Assembly: GCA_041494805.1 (NCBI GenBank)
Contig: JBGQBN010000034.1
Span: forward strand, 1-46,231
Direction: 5' to 3'
DNA length: 46,231 nucleotides
Origin: JBGQBN01 sp041494805
GTDB taxonomy: Bacteria; Acidobacteriota; Terriglobia; Terriglobales; Acidobacteriaceae
A program made the position numbers and the translations under genes. The notes below the pieces were generated by a model, which had not been told where the DNA came from, made no database searches, and saw only the letters and a list, made by a program, of their open reading frames with translations. Shown here in pieces: positions 8,823-16,324 of this stretch (the first letter of the stretch is position 1; every line of letters begins with the position of its first letter).

Positions 8823-9256
8823 TTTCCCTGTCTCTGAACGTATGCGTAGAGAGCATCATAGACAGGGAACTGTCTGGTGAGCCGATCCTCATCCGACAGA
8901 CCCATGGCGGCGAATCCTTGGGCAATGGAACGCAAACCGATACCTTCGGCTGCCACGTTCTCCTGGCCCTTGACGTCGGCAGCACGGACGATCAACGCGA
9001 GCCGCTGCAGAGCAGGATCAGAGATTGTGTATTCTTCAATGATCGCCTCGAAGGTGCAGCGCGGACCGCGATGGTTAAGTTTTATGGCTTCAATCTTGGG
9101 TGCATCGAAGGGGATCGCCCCCTCCTGTGTTGCCTTCTCAAGCAGGTCTTTCTCCTCGACGAACAGGAACTGCCCCTGAGGATCGACGAAGCGTTTGATC
9201 AGCCAAGGACAGGCTACCCGGTCAACCTTTACATCTTTGCGTGTGATCCATTTCAT
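8819..9256 (-). CDS. Chromate-resistance ChrB C-terminal-domain protein
   Basis: A 145-residue cytoplasmic protein matching the stand-alone C-terminal domain of ChrB. Visible signatures are WITRKDVKVDRVACPWLIKR near the N-terminus, FVDPQGQFLFVEE, and a central HRGPRCTFEAIIEEY. In full-length ChrB this domain follows a DNA-binding N-terminal part; here that part is missing, so a regulatory role is less certain. It overlaps the MFS gene by 4 bp (GTGA) and is first in a two-gene operon. ChrB family members control or assist chromate efflux; the role here is inferred from the family and the linked transporter. Confidence 0.87.
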   Translation of the reverse strand: MKWITRKDVKVDRVACPWLIKRFVDPQGQFLFVEEKDLLEKATQEGAIPFDAPKIEAIKLNHRGPRCTFEAIIEEYTISDPALQRLALIVRAADVKGQENVAAEGIGLRSIAQGFAAMGLSDEDRLTRQFPVYDALYAYVQRQGK

Positions 9257-9352
9257 AGATACCGATACCTCACAAGAACTTCTTTAATGCTAAAGCAGAG
9301 GGAAGCGGTTCGGGTGACTGATGTCCTACTGTGCTCATGCGAGGACAAAGAG

Positions 9353-9376
9353 GGGAGCACCCATTCGGGTGCTCCC
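9353..9376 (-). terminator. Hairpin after the DUF1259 gene
   Basis: A perfect inverted repeat GGGAGCACCC / GGGTGCTCCC with a 4-nt loop begins 2 bp past the stop codon of the minus-strand DUF1259 gene. On that strand it is followed by the moderately T-rich CTCTTTGTCC. This is a plausible intrinsic terminator separating it from the chromate pair. Confidence 0.65.
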
Positions 9377-9377
9377 G

Positions 9378-10316
9378 TTATTTCGCTGAGTTCGTCTCGT
9401 CCAGCGCGCTGCGCAGTGTCTTTGCCAGCTTCATCGCGTCGTCGTTTGCCCAGAAGTGCATGTAGAAGAGCCTCGGCACGTCATCCAGCGCATGGCTGTG
9501 CAGAGCTACTGCTTGAACACCGTTGTCTTGCAGAACCTTCATAACGGGTCCAACCTCTTTCCCCGTCATTGCGAAATCCCCAGCTATGGCCGCGCGTCCA
9601 TTCCCGGTGGGCTGGAAATTAATGGCGGTGCCTGCCCCCATCGAGGGTGGTGTATCCATCCCCTCTTCGGTGAGCTTCTCCGCGCGTGGCACATTGAAGT
9701 GCAGCACTCCGCCGCTCACGTTGCCTTGGCGACCCATGATCTTCTCCACAGCGGCCACGTCGAATCCCAGATCCGCGGTTTCCTTTGTACCGCCACCCTG
9801 GGGAAGAGGCGTCTTGGTCAGCCCAACCGCGTGCTTGATTGTCTGGGCCAGCTTCACCGGATCACCGTGTCCGCCCATGTGGATGTACATGATTTTCGGC
9901 GATTCGCCGTTCAGATGGTTGTGAAGCGCTGTGATTTCGACGCCCCCGTCCTGTAGGGCCTTCATCACCGGAGCGACTTCGTCTTCCGTAAGAACGAGAT
10001 CGCCCATAACCATCGCATCGTTGTCGCCAACGTGATGGAAAGCTGCCCAAGCGCCAAGTGCAAGACCTGGTTTGATTTCAGTGCCGGCGACAGTGACATG
10101 AAGGTCCTTCCGCGGCATGTTGAAACGGATCACACCTCCGGGCAGGTTGGCTCCTGAAAATCCGAAGACGTCTTCGACCGTCTTCCACTCCCCTGCCGCT
10201 GCTGCCTTCTGGTCTCCCGTGGTCTGTGTCGGAGAGGTTGTGGGTACGGAGACGAGAAGAATGATTACCGCAGCCAAAGTGCACGTCCTGATCGATGGCA
10301 GCTTTGTGTTCTTCAT
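9378..10316 (-). CDS. Exported protein with two DUF1259 domains
   Basis: A 312-residue exported protein made of two copies of the DUF1259 (LppY/LpqO) domain. The first runs about 40-175 (VEDVFGFSGANLPGGVIRFN; VMGDLVLTEDEVAPVMKALQ; ITALHNHLNGESPKIMYIH). The second runs about 180-300 (VEKIMGRQGNVSGGVLHFNV; IAGDFAMTGKEVGPVMKVLQ; AVALHSHALDDVPRLFYMHF). Both keep the ALH-x-H pattern. I placed the start at 10316 (MKNTKLPSIRTCTLAAVI), because AAGGA lies 8 nt upstream and a signal peptide follows directly; the frame continues 10 codons upstream. It follows the LamG-like lipoprotein gene by 35 bp and is probably in the same operon. The function of the family is not established. Confidence 0.88.
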   Translation of the reverse strand: MKNTKLPSIRTCTLAAVIILLVSVPTTSPTQTTGDQKAAAAGEWKTVEDVFGFSGANLPGGVIRFNMPRKDLHVTVAGTEIKPGLALGAWAAFHHVGDNDAMVMGDLVLTEDEVAPVMKALQDGGVEITALHNHLNGESPKIMYIHMGGHGDPVKLAQTIKHAVGLTKTPLPQGGGTKETADLGFDVAAVEKIMGRQGNVSGGVLHFNVPRAEKLTEEGMDTPPSMGAGTAINFQPTGNGRAAIAGDFAMTGKEVGPVMKVLQDNGVQAVALHSHALDDVPRLFYMHFWANDDAMKLAKTLRSALDETNSAK

Positions 10317-10351
10317 ACCTGTTCCTTTCACGTAATAATTCACCATGGCGC

Positions 10352-11182
10352 TTACTTCGCTGTGACCTTCAAGTCATCGAAATACGTAACAGAATCGGCC
10401 TTCGTCCATAAACCAACTTTTCCTCCGTCCTTGAAGGTGTCATCAGTGGCCTCGATTTTCTTGCTACCGTCGTAGTAACAAGTGATCTTGTTGCCCACTG
10501 CCTCCACCCGCAGTTCGTGCCATTCTCCCGAGGTGACCTTGAAATTTGCTCCGGCGAACTCGCTACGCCGGCCATTGACCACGTGATACAGCCGGTAATT
10601 GTTCTCAAGAGCGTTTGCGCGAACGATGTAGTAGTTGTTCGGGTCTTTCAGGCGAAAAACCAGTCCTCCGGCTCGGTCAATGCGTCCAGAGACTGCCTCG
10701 AACTTCACGCTGAGATCCAAGTCCCGAAAAGAGCCTTCATCGGAAATCAGTAAGGGGAAACGGTAATCGGTTTGGTCAGTTGAAGTCTGTGTAACAACGT
10801 TTGGTTTGGAAGGGGCCGTTGGGTCGACGGTCACGCTCCACTTCTGCTGGGTCCCGGCTCCCGTTTTCGCGCTGTGAAATCTTGCAGGCAGCTGTCCAGA
10901 TGTGTCGTTATCGAAGTTGTAAACGAATTGTTTACCAGGGGCTTGCTGGGTAGCAGGTTTTTCCGAGGCGACCGCGGCAGGAGTGGCTGGACCCTCCTCA
11001 CCTTCTTCCCCTTCATCGGCATCTGGCTTCTGGTCAGGTTTTTGAGCTGCCGACTGCGTAGACGCCATAGCTTTCGAGGCGCCCGTTTGCTGCTGCTCGT
11101 CCCTGTCGTTGTCATTGCAGGACGCCAGACCTGCCAATCCGACCAGTACAAGCGCAAGGAGAGCGAAATTCACCCTGGTCAT
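10352..11182 (-). CDS. Lipoprotein with LamG/DUF1080-like domain
   Basis: A 276-residue lipoprotein. The N-terminal signal ends in a lipobox-like LAGLASC, with Cys about residue 22. A low-complexity acidic/Gln/Ala linker (ADEGEEGEEGPATPAAV) leads to a concanavalin-like jelly-roll domain at about 90-276. That domain has FRDLDLSVKFEAVSGRIDRA, AGGLVFRLKDPNNYYIVRAN, WHELRVEAVGNKITCYYDG and VGLWTKADSVTYFDDLKV, the pattern of the DUF1080/LamG family that binds or hydrolyses glycans. A strong ribosome site (GGAGGAGG) precedes the ATG. It is upstream of the DUF1259 gene on the same strand. Ligand unknown; catalytic activity cannot be judged from sequence alone. Confidence 0.83.
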   Translation of the reverse strand: MTRVNFALLALVLVGLAGLASCNDNDRDEQQQTGASKAMASTQSAAQKPDQKPDADEGEEGEEGPATPAAVASEKPATQQAPGKQFVYNFDNDTSGQLPARFHSAKTGAGTQQKWSVTVDPTAPSKPNVVTQTSTDQTDYRFPLLISDEGSFRDLDLSVKFEAVSGRIDRAGGLVFRLKDPNNYYIVRANALENNYRLYHVVNGRRSEFAGANFKVTSGEWHELRVEAVGNKITCYYDGSKKIEATDDTFKDGGKVGLWTKADSVTYFDDLKVTAK

Positions 11183-11604
11183 ATCCTCCTCCTTTCAATA
11201 CTACCAAGAAGCCGTCCCGCCAAACTGCACGGTGGGGGAGCCTCACAATATTGCGTGCCTACGTCTTCAGTCCTGCACGGTATAGATCAACACCTCGGTG
11301 CCGTCAAACACCAAACACGCTTTTCATACTTTCTCCATGGTCCGATAAGCAGGCTCAAAGACTCAACTTTCTTCCATTCTGAAGCTGAGTCGCTCAGCCC
11401 AGCAGTCTATGCCCTGGACAACACGGACAGCAATCCTACGCGAACAGGAGCGCGAGGCCGATTGAATCAAAAATCCTTCCGGTACGCATGTGTCACCTTC
11501 CTTTTGGAAAATCACTTCGATGGGTGCGAGAGCCTGTGACCCGCTGCCGGTCGTGCCCCCGCAACGGTAATCTTAAATATGCCATCCAAATCAGTAGAGT
11601 TAGA
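11183..11604. other. 422-bp divergent intergenic region
   Basis: Spacer between the lipoprotein gene (leftward) and the zinc-ribbon gene (rightward). No convincing gene is seen. The only notable element is the cobalamin-riboswitch-like stretch at 11522-11570, listed separately as weak. Confidence 0.5.
11522..11570 (+). ncRNA. Weak cobalamin-riboswitch-like (B12-box) sequence
   Basis: GGGTGCGAGAGCC at 11522 and TGCCCCCGCAACGGTAA at 11554-11570 resemble the conserved core of cobalamin riboswitches (GGTG..A..CC and CTGCCCCCGCAACTGTAA). The two parts are farther apart than usual, and the downstream conserved GCCACTG element is reduced to ATGCCAT at best. The gene 35 bp downstream has no link to B12. 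Probably chance or decay; kept as a low-confidence note. Confidence 0.15.
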
Positions 11605-12609
11605 ATGAATTGTATGCCTGTGCGCTGTACCCATTGCGGTTACGAAAATGATCCGCAGTACCGCTTTTGCGGTATGTGCGGTGTGGCCTTGCCGCAAGCG
11701 ACGCCGGCGGGCACTTCACCGCCACCAGAAAGCCGTCCGCCCGGCATCAGCGGTCCCTCTTTCTTGGGCTTGGCGGAGAATCCCCAGCGGGATGTGGAAT
11801 ACCTTCTGGAAGAAGAGCCCCCTTCCGGTCACTGGCGCATGTATCTGGCGTTGGCTTTGCTGATCGTGAGCGCTGGATTGCTGGTGTGGCATTGGCAGCG
11901 CGACGGTTATCCCTGGGCCGCGACGGCGGTTACTCAGTCGGCTCCGAGCGCCGCTGGGTCTGTTGCTGCTCCGGCGGCAGAGGCGCCTGCGCCAGCGGAA
12001 GCGCCTGGCACAGAGGCGGCGCCTGCATCACATGCTGTCAACACGCCGGAGAAAATCGCAGTTGCGGAACCGCCAGCGGAGTCGAAATCTGAGGCTGCAT
12101 CTCCACCTGCTGATTCACAGACCAAGGAACCTGACTCCGCCCAGAGTGGCAATTCCACTCCCACGGAGCCGGGTTCGAAGGCAGAGGATACGACTGCGGC
12201 TGCCGCTCAAGCCGCACCCGCGGAAACGGCCGCAGCCCCACCCCCGGCAGTGCCGGAACCGGCGGAGGTCGAGCCGCCGGCAGTGGCGCCTGTCGTCTCG
12301 TACACTGACAAACTGGTTGCCGATGGGGAGAAATATCTTTACGGAAACGGCGTCCCGGAGGACTGCAGCCGGGCGCAGAAAAACTTGCTGAGTGCCGCCA
12401 AGCGGTCAAGCGTAAAAGCTGAGAGCATGCTGGCAACCATGTACACCACCGGGCACTGCGTGGCTCGCGATCTACCCACAGCCTACCACTGGTTTGCCCT
12501 GGCGCTGCGTCATGATCCGGGGAACAAACGCATCGAACAGGACCTGGAAGTGGTGTGGAAGCAGATGACACTGGGTGAAAAGCAGGTCGCACTCCGCAAC
12601 CGGCAGTAA
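11605..12609 (+). CDS. Zinc-ribbon membrane protein with Sel1-like repeats
   Basis: A protein of about 334 residues. A zinc ribbon lies at its N-terminus (CTHCGYENDPQYRFCGMCG, four Cys), then one membrane helix (MYLALALLIVSAGLLVWHW). A long Ala/Pro/Glu linker follows, then a C-terminal helical segment with two Sel1/TPR-like repeats (GEKYLYGNGVPEDCSRAQKN; MYTTGHCVARDLPTAYHWFA). Start at 11605 is chosen because the zinc ribbon follows at once; an ATG at 11614 is equally possible, and the frame is open upstream to 11488 without supporting features. This architecture is common in Acidobacteria as a membrane scaffold. No specific function is known. Confidence 0.82.
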   Translation: MNCMPVRCTHCGYENDPQYRFCGMCGVALPQATPAGTSPPPESRPPGISGPSFLGLAENPQRDVEYLLEEEPPSGHWRMYLALALLIVSAGLLVWHWQRDGYPWAATAVTQSAPSAAGSVAAPAAEAPAPAEAPGTEAAPASHAVNTPEKIAVAEPPAESKSEAASPPADSQTKEPDSAQSGNSTPTEPGSKAEDTTAAAAQAAPAETAAAPPPAVPEPAEVEPPAVAPVVSYTDKLVADGEKYLYGNGVPEDCSRAQKNLLSAAKRSSVKAESMLATMYTTGHCVARDLPTAYHWFALALRHDPGNKRIEQDLEVVWKQMTLGEKQVALRNRQ

Positions 12610-12621
12610 GATCATCTTCAT

Positions 12622-12640
12622 CTTACCCATGCTGGGTAAG
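12622..12640. terminator. Hairpin between convergent genes
   Basis: CTTACCCA-TGC-TGGGTAAG is a perfect 8-bp stem with a 3-nt loop, 12 bp after the stop of the zinc-ribbon gene and 17 bp before the 3' end of the convergent membrane-protein gene. It has no T-tract, so it may be a bidirectional transcript-end structure rather than a strong intrinsic terminator. Confidence 0.5.
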
Positions 12641-12656
12641 CCCACGCATTCCACGC

Positions 12657-13226
12657 TCATGAATGGCTGAGAGCGCGTCGCGCCTTGGAGTAGTCGCCGG
12701 TGCGGCTTGTCCAGTTGCTGGCCAAGGTCGCCAAGGCCCAGACCAGAGCAAACAGACAAAACCACCCGCTCCAGGGAACACCGGAGCGCCAGGCCACGAA
12801 AGCACTGATAGTCGGGATGACAGCCGAGGAGGTTACACCGGCAGACCACATAAGGGCCTTGGCACCGGGACTGACCTTTTGCATGGAGAGCTTTTCCGTC
12901 TGCACGCCAAAGAAAGGAAGATGTTCAAAGATCCAACGAAGTCCCGGCGGCCAGCCCTCGGGATTCCCTGTCCCACCCACGGTGTAGAAGAGGAAACGAA
13001 TGCCCACGGCGCGACCGACCAGCCAGTGCGCAATGGCGTGCGCGGAGAAATAGAGAAGAACCCATGCCAGAAGCATCGTGGTGATAGCAATCGCGGTCGA
13101 GTCTGCCGACCGGGACGCCCCCAATGCGAACCCTGCAGCCAGGATTCCACCAATCTGCAAGATATTGCCGACAGCTATCGGGAGTCGCGCAAAGATCCGG
13201 CGCTTAGTGGTGGCGGCAGGATTCAC
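12657..13226 (-). CDS. Polytopic membrane protein with a degenerate protease-like HAIAH motif
   Basis: A 189-residue integral membrane protein with about four to five helices. Not recognised as a named family. Helix 2 contains YFSAHAIAHWLVGRAVG, whose H-x-x-x-H spacing and following hydrophobic and Gly residues resemble the HExxH motif of site-2-type intramembrane metalloproteases, but the catalytic Glu is replaced by Ala. A second motif (NPEGWPPGLRWIFEHLPFF) lies in a loop. The start is a GTG at 13226 preceded by a G-rich ribosome site (GGGGGG). It is convergent with the zinc-ribbon gene. If related to site-2 proteases it would be an inactive member; this is speculative. Confidence 0.75.
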   Translation of the reverse strand: MNPAATTKRRIFARLPIAVGNILQIGGILAAGFALGASRSADSTAIAITTMLLAWVLLYFSAHAIAHWLVGRAVGIRFLFYTVGGTGNPEGWPPGLRWIFEHLPFFGVQTEKLSMQKVSPGAKALMWSAGVTSSAVIPTISAFVAWRSGVPWSGWFCLFALVWALATLASNWTSRTGDYSKARRALSHS

Positions 13227-13390
13227 GGATCCCCCCCTTCAAGCCAGCTTCATTGGGCACTTGTGCCCGTCAATTCTACCGCGCAGGAACGATGGCGGGA
13301 CGAGATTCGGATTGCCTGATGGGTGGCTGAGTATGGGCGGCTACGTTAGGGAGCTGTCACAAACTTCGCTGGCCACGTCAGAACTGCCGC

Positions 13391-14626
13391 TCAGGTCTTG
13401 AGCAAGATAGCCATGCCATTCGCATCGCCCAGGCCCAGGCTGTTCGTTCCCAGAAACTTCCGGCAGTGTTCGACTGCTTTGGAGAAACTCTGCACCAATT
13501 TCACCACATGCGCGGCGGCAAATACCTCCTGGTAGTGTCCTGCCATGCCGATCAGCAGCCCCTTGATCACCGCGTATTGGATACACATCATGAGATATTC
13601 GGCCAGAGGGTCATTGGGCTCACCCTGAGGACTTACCCCGAACGGAAACCGCGTCCTGAAGACATGGTTGATGAGATAGTTTTCCAGGATGAACGGGCTC
13701 TCCTGCATGAACGGCTGGTAGTAGCGGGCATGGGCTTCGGCGTAGAACGGAGTGCAGATTTCGATTGGCGAAGCCGGATCAAATCGAATGCCACGCAGAA
13801 AGTCTTGCACGCACTCACGAAAGCGAACGTGGCTGGCGTCGGTGAGCTCGAGATCAAGCTGACGATGGAGGACTTCCATGACCACTCCCAATTGCAGGGT
13901 GGTTTGGGCAGGGATGCCATCCATCGAGGAACGAAGTCTGCCCTGGACAACGATCTCGGCGTAGTCTTTCAGGAGCCTGGGCACGAGTTCGAGCTGCTGC
14001 GCGGCAGTGATTTCTTTCAGCCGCTTGCAAAACATCCCCAGAATGAAGAGCCGTTGCCAAAGCGGGTAGGCGCGGTCTTGAATCAGCAACAGGCTGAGGC
14101 TCCGTATCTCCCAGAGGTATTGATGCGGACTTCCGTTTGCCTTGGCAGGCTGGTCACCCATTCGAAAGAATCGATAATACGGAGAATGATCGCCAGTCAC
14201 GCTCGGGTCAGGTTGCATTAGATTGGGATTAAGAAGGACCAGGCGGGCAGCCTCCGGGCAGGAGAGAAGAAGTGCTTTTTCGATCAGGCCATCGACCCTT
14301 CGTGTGACACGTGGGTAGCTGGCACAGGCCATCGATAGGTAATCTTCCCCGTGCTCTTTCTGGATGCTGCACAGGCGATCCGCTGCCAGAAACGGACAGG
14401 TGAAAGACGGTGTGAGCTTGATGCGGGCATGTTCAGAATCAGTGGGATTGCTCGTAATGAGCACAAGATGCTGGTCCATGTGGGGTTGGAAGCCGGGGAG
14501 AGACTGATATTTCTCATAAGTCGCCCTATCGATGGGGACATCGAAACCGTGGCAGCATGTGTCCTCGCATTCTGAACCGATGCAGTGGAACTGTTTGGCA
14601 TATTGTGGCCGGAGGTGCTCGAACAT
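13391..14626 (-). CDS. FliB-family (flagellin lysine N-methylase-like) Cys-rich protein
   Basis: A 411-residue cytoplasmic protein with the FliB-family Cys pattern. The N-terminus has FHCIGSECEDTCCHGFDVPI (Cys 15, 20, 24, 25), and the second part has FTCPFLAADRLCSIQKEHGE followed by SMACASYPR (Cys 77, 86, 101). These seven Cys are the hallmark of proteins annotated as flagellin lysine-N-methylases. The ATG at 14626 follows AAGAGGAGTT. No flagellar or methyltransferase gene is nearby. Family members occur in non-motile bacteria as well, so the real substrate may not be flagellin. The Cys suggest a metal or Fe-S site, which is inference. Confidence 0.85.
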   Translation of the reverse strand: MFEHLRPQYAKQFHCIGSECEDTCCHGFDVPIDRATYEKYQSLPGFQPHMDQHLVLITSNPTDSEHARIKLTPSFTCPFLAADRLCSIQKEHGEDYLSMACASYPRVTRRVDGLIEKALLLSCPEAARLVLLNPNLMQPDPSVTGDHSPYYRFFRMGDQPAKANGSPHQYLWEIRSLSLLLIQDRAYPLWQRLFILGMFCKRLKEITAAQQLELVPRLLKDYAEIVVQGRLRSSMDGIPAQTTLQLGVVMEVLHRQLDLELTDASHVRFRECVQDFLRGIRFDPASPIEICTPFYAEAHARYYQPFMQESPFILENYLINHVFRTRFPFGVSPQGEPNDPLAEYLMMCIQYAVIKGLLIGMAGHYQEVFAAAHVVKLVQSFSKAVEHCRKFLGTNSLGLGDANGMAILLKT

Positions 14627-14687
14627 TCTGAACTCCTCTTAACAAATGTGGTTGTACGAACAGAGCATGCTGAGAACCATTCATCAT

Positions 14688-14711
14688 CGGCTTAGGTGGC
14701 GGCTTAGGTGG
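14688..14711. repeat. 12-bp tandem duplication
   Basis: CGGCTTAGGTGG occurs twice in immediate succession (14688-14699 and 14700-14711), with no mismatch. It is the first of three adjacent short duplications in this spacer. Confidence 0.9.
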
Positions 14712-14748
14712 GATGGCTGGGGACGGTCTTGGAAAGCACTTCCTCTAT

Positions 14749-14804
14749 TCTTCCCGCAAGCGTCTTCCCGCAAGCGAACCATGCTTGTCGAACCGTGCTT
14801 GTCG
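14749..14804. repeat. Two adjacent 14-bp tandem duplications
   Basis: TCTTCCCGCAAGCG is repeated exactly at 14749-14762 and 14763-14776. Directly after it, AACCATGCTTGTCG and AACCGTGCTTGTCG (one mismatch) form a second pair at 14777-14790 and 14791-14804. Confidence 0.9.
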
Positions 14805-14969
14805 AAGGCAGGAGAATGCTGCTATGGTTTTGCCGGCGACCGTTCCCCGTGGTTTTTGCCGCTGTCCTGACAGGGTTACCCCAGTAAGAACTGATGGCAT
14901 GGGGCAGGAGCTATCGGGCAATCTGCCGGAGCGGGCCAGCCGTACTTCAGAAAGGAAGAGATTAACCGC

Positions 14970-15518
14970 TTGTCCAGCGCTGAGTTAAAAGGGGTCTCAT
15001 CCGACACATCGTTAGTGTCGGCGATACGCTCCGGCGACGAGAATGCGATGGCGGCTCTCTATGACCGCTACTCTTCCATCGTGTACTCGGTCGCTTTGCG
15101 GGTGCTGGGCGATACCGGTTCGGCTGAGGATGTTTTGCAGGAAGTGTTTATGCAGTTGTGGCGAAATCCCGGAGCCTTCGATTCCAGCCGGGGCAACATG
15201 GCAGCGTGGCTGGCCGTAATTGCCCGGAACCGGGCCATAGATTCGCTGCGCAAGCGGCGTCCGGAAACGGACATCGCCGATGTCGTCGTTTCCGTGGATC
15301 CCGATATGGCCGGAGATGCGGAACGGGCCCGCGCCATGGAGAAGGTGCGAGGGGCGCTGGGAACCATGCCCGCGGCGCAGCGCACTGCGCTGGAGATGGC
15401 CTATTTCGAAGGGCTCACGCACACCGAGATTGCGTCCAAGACGGGAGAGCCGCTGGGCACGATCAAGACGCGTATTCGCGCCGGGCTGCTAGCGTTGCGC
15501 AAGGCTTGCGAGGCATGA
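14970..15518 (+). CDS. ECF-type RNA polymerase sigma factor
   Basis: A 182-residue ECF sigma factor (sigma-70 family). Region 2 is at about 20-85 (ALYDRYSSIVYSVALRVLGD, AEDVLQEVFMQLWRNP, WLAVIARNRAIDSLRKRRPE). Region 4 is at about 130-180 (LGTMPAAQRTALEMAYFEGL, THTEIASKTGEPLGTIKTRI). The start is a TTG at 14970, fixed by the ribosome site AAAGGAAGAG 9 nt upstream. The stop overlaps the start of the anti-sigma gene (ATGA at 15515-15518), typical for a sigma/anti-sigma pair. It most resembles the SigK/RskA group by the partner's architecture. The inducing signal is unknown. Confidence 0.95.
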   Translation: MSSAELKGVSSDTSLVSAIRSGDENAMAALYDRYSSIVYSVALRVLGDTGSAEDVLQEVFMQLWRNPGAFDSSRGNMAAWLAVIARNRAIDSLRKRRPETDIADVVVSVDPDMAGDAERARAMEKVRGALGTMPAAQRTALEMAYFEGLTHTEIASKTGEPLGTIKTRIRAGLLALRKACEA

Positions 15519-16279
15519 GCGCACACCAACAATTCGCGGAGGATCTCGCACTCTACGCCCTGGGAACGTTGCAGGGTGAGGAGCGAGTTGTGCTGGAAAA
15601 GCATCTGGAGGAGTGTGCTGGCTGCCGCCGCGAGTTGGAGGAACTGCGCGGAGATATGGCGCTGATGGCGCTTTCGGCTGCTGGTCCGACGCCGCCGCGG
15701 CGGGCGCGCCAGCGTCTGATGGATGCCATCGGCCGCGAACCGCGGGCCGGCGCGGTTCGTGCGCGTCGAGTGTGGTGGGTGTCCGTGCGTTGGTTGGCGA
15801 CTGCGGCTCTGGTCCTAGTGGCCGGCTGGTTCTGGCATCAGAGCGATCAGTTGGCACAGCACGTTGCCCAATTGGAAGGTGAATCGGCCCAGAAACAAGC
15901 ACAGCTTGAACGCGCTCGCGAGGTGGTGGAAACGCTTACCGCAACCGATGCCATGCGGGTGACGCTGGTGGCGGCGAAAACTCCACCTCAGCCGCAGGGG
16001 AAGGCGATCTACGTTCGCGATCGTTCCAGCCTGATTTTCCTGGCCAGCAATCTCCCGGCGTTGCCTCCACAAAAGGCTTATGAATTGTGGCTGATTCCTA
16101 CCAGCGGCGTGCCCATTCCGGCGGGGGTGTTCAAGCCCGATGCCCAGGGCAGCGCTACCCTTGTCAATCCGCCGCTGCCGGCAGGAGTCGAGGCCAAGAC
16201 GTTTGCCATTACGGTGGAGCCGGAGCAGGGGTCGCTGGCGCCGACGATGCCGATTGTGATGCTGGGAGCTGGGGAATAG
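15515..16279 (+). CDS. Membrane anti-sigma factor, RskA type with zinc finger
   Basis: A 254-residue single-pass anti-sigma factor. The cytoplasmic N-terminus is a zinc-finger anti-sigma domain with His30, Cys34 and Cys37 (EKHLEECAGC). One membrane helix follows at about 88-108, then a short coiled coil (residues 109-140). The RskA C-terminal domain is extracytoplasmic, with IYVRDRSSLIFLASNLPALP, KAYELWLIPTSGVPIPAGVF and FAITVEPEQGS. The ATG at 15515 overlaps the stop of the sigma-factor gene by 4 bp, so the two are translated together. It should hold the sigma factor inactive at the membrane until a signal triggers release, by family analogy. Confidence 0.93.
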   Translation: MSAHQQFAEDLALYALGTLQGEERVVLEKHLEECAGCRRELEELRGDMALMALSAAGPTPPRRARQRLMDAIGREPRAGAVRARRVWWVSVRWLATAALVLVAGWFWHQSDQLAQHVAQLEGESAQKQAQLERAREVVETLTATDAMRVTLVAAKTPPQPQGKAIYVRDRSSLIFLASNLPALPPQKAYELWLIPTSGVPIPAGVFKPDAQGSATLVNPPLPAGVEAKTFAITVEPEQGSLAPTMPIVMLGAGE

Positions 16280-16324
16280 AAGCCGGCCACGACAGGCCGC
16301 AAGCTGTTATCAAAGGAGAAAAGG

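Larger units (their letters stand above)
14627..14969. other. 343-bp spacer with three consecutive micro-duplications
   Basis: Divergent spacer between the FliB-like gene and the sigma-factor gene, with no gene seen. It should hold both promoters. Three short tandem duplications are present at 14688-14711, 14749-14776 and 14777-14804 (see repeat entries). Confidence 0.6.

Noticed and set aside
10874..11539. Long frame antisense to the LamG-like lipoprotein
   Set aside because: It overlaps the well-supported lipoprotein gene and has no family features.
11522..11570. True cobalamin riboswitch upstream of the zinc-ribbon gene
   Set aside because: Only part of the core matches, spacing is wrong, and the downstream gene is unrelated to B12. 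Kept only as a weak note.
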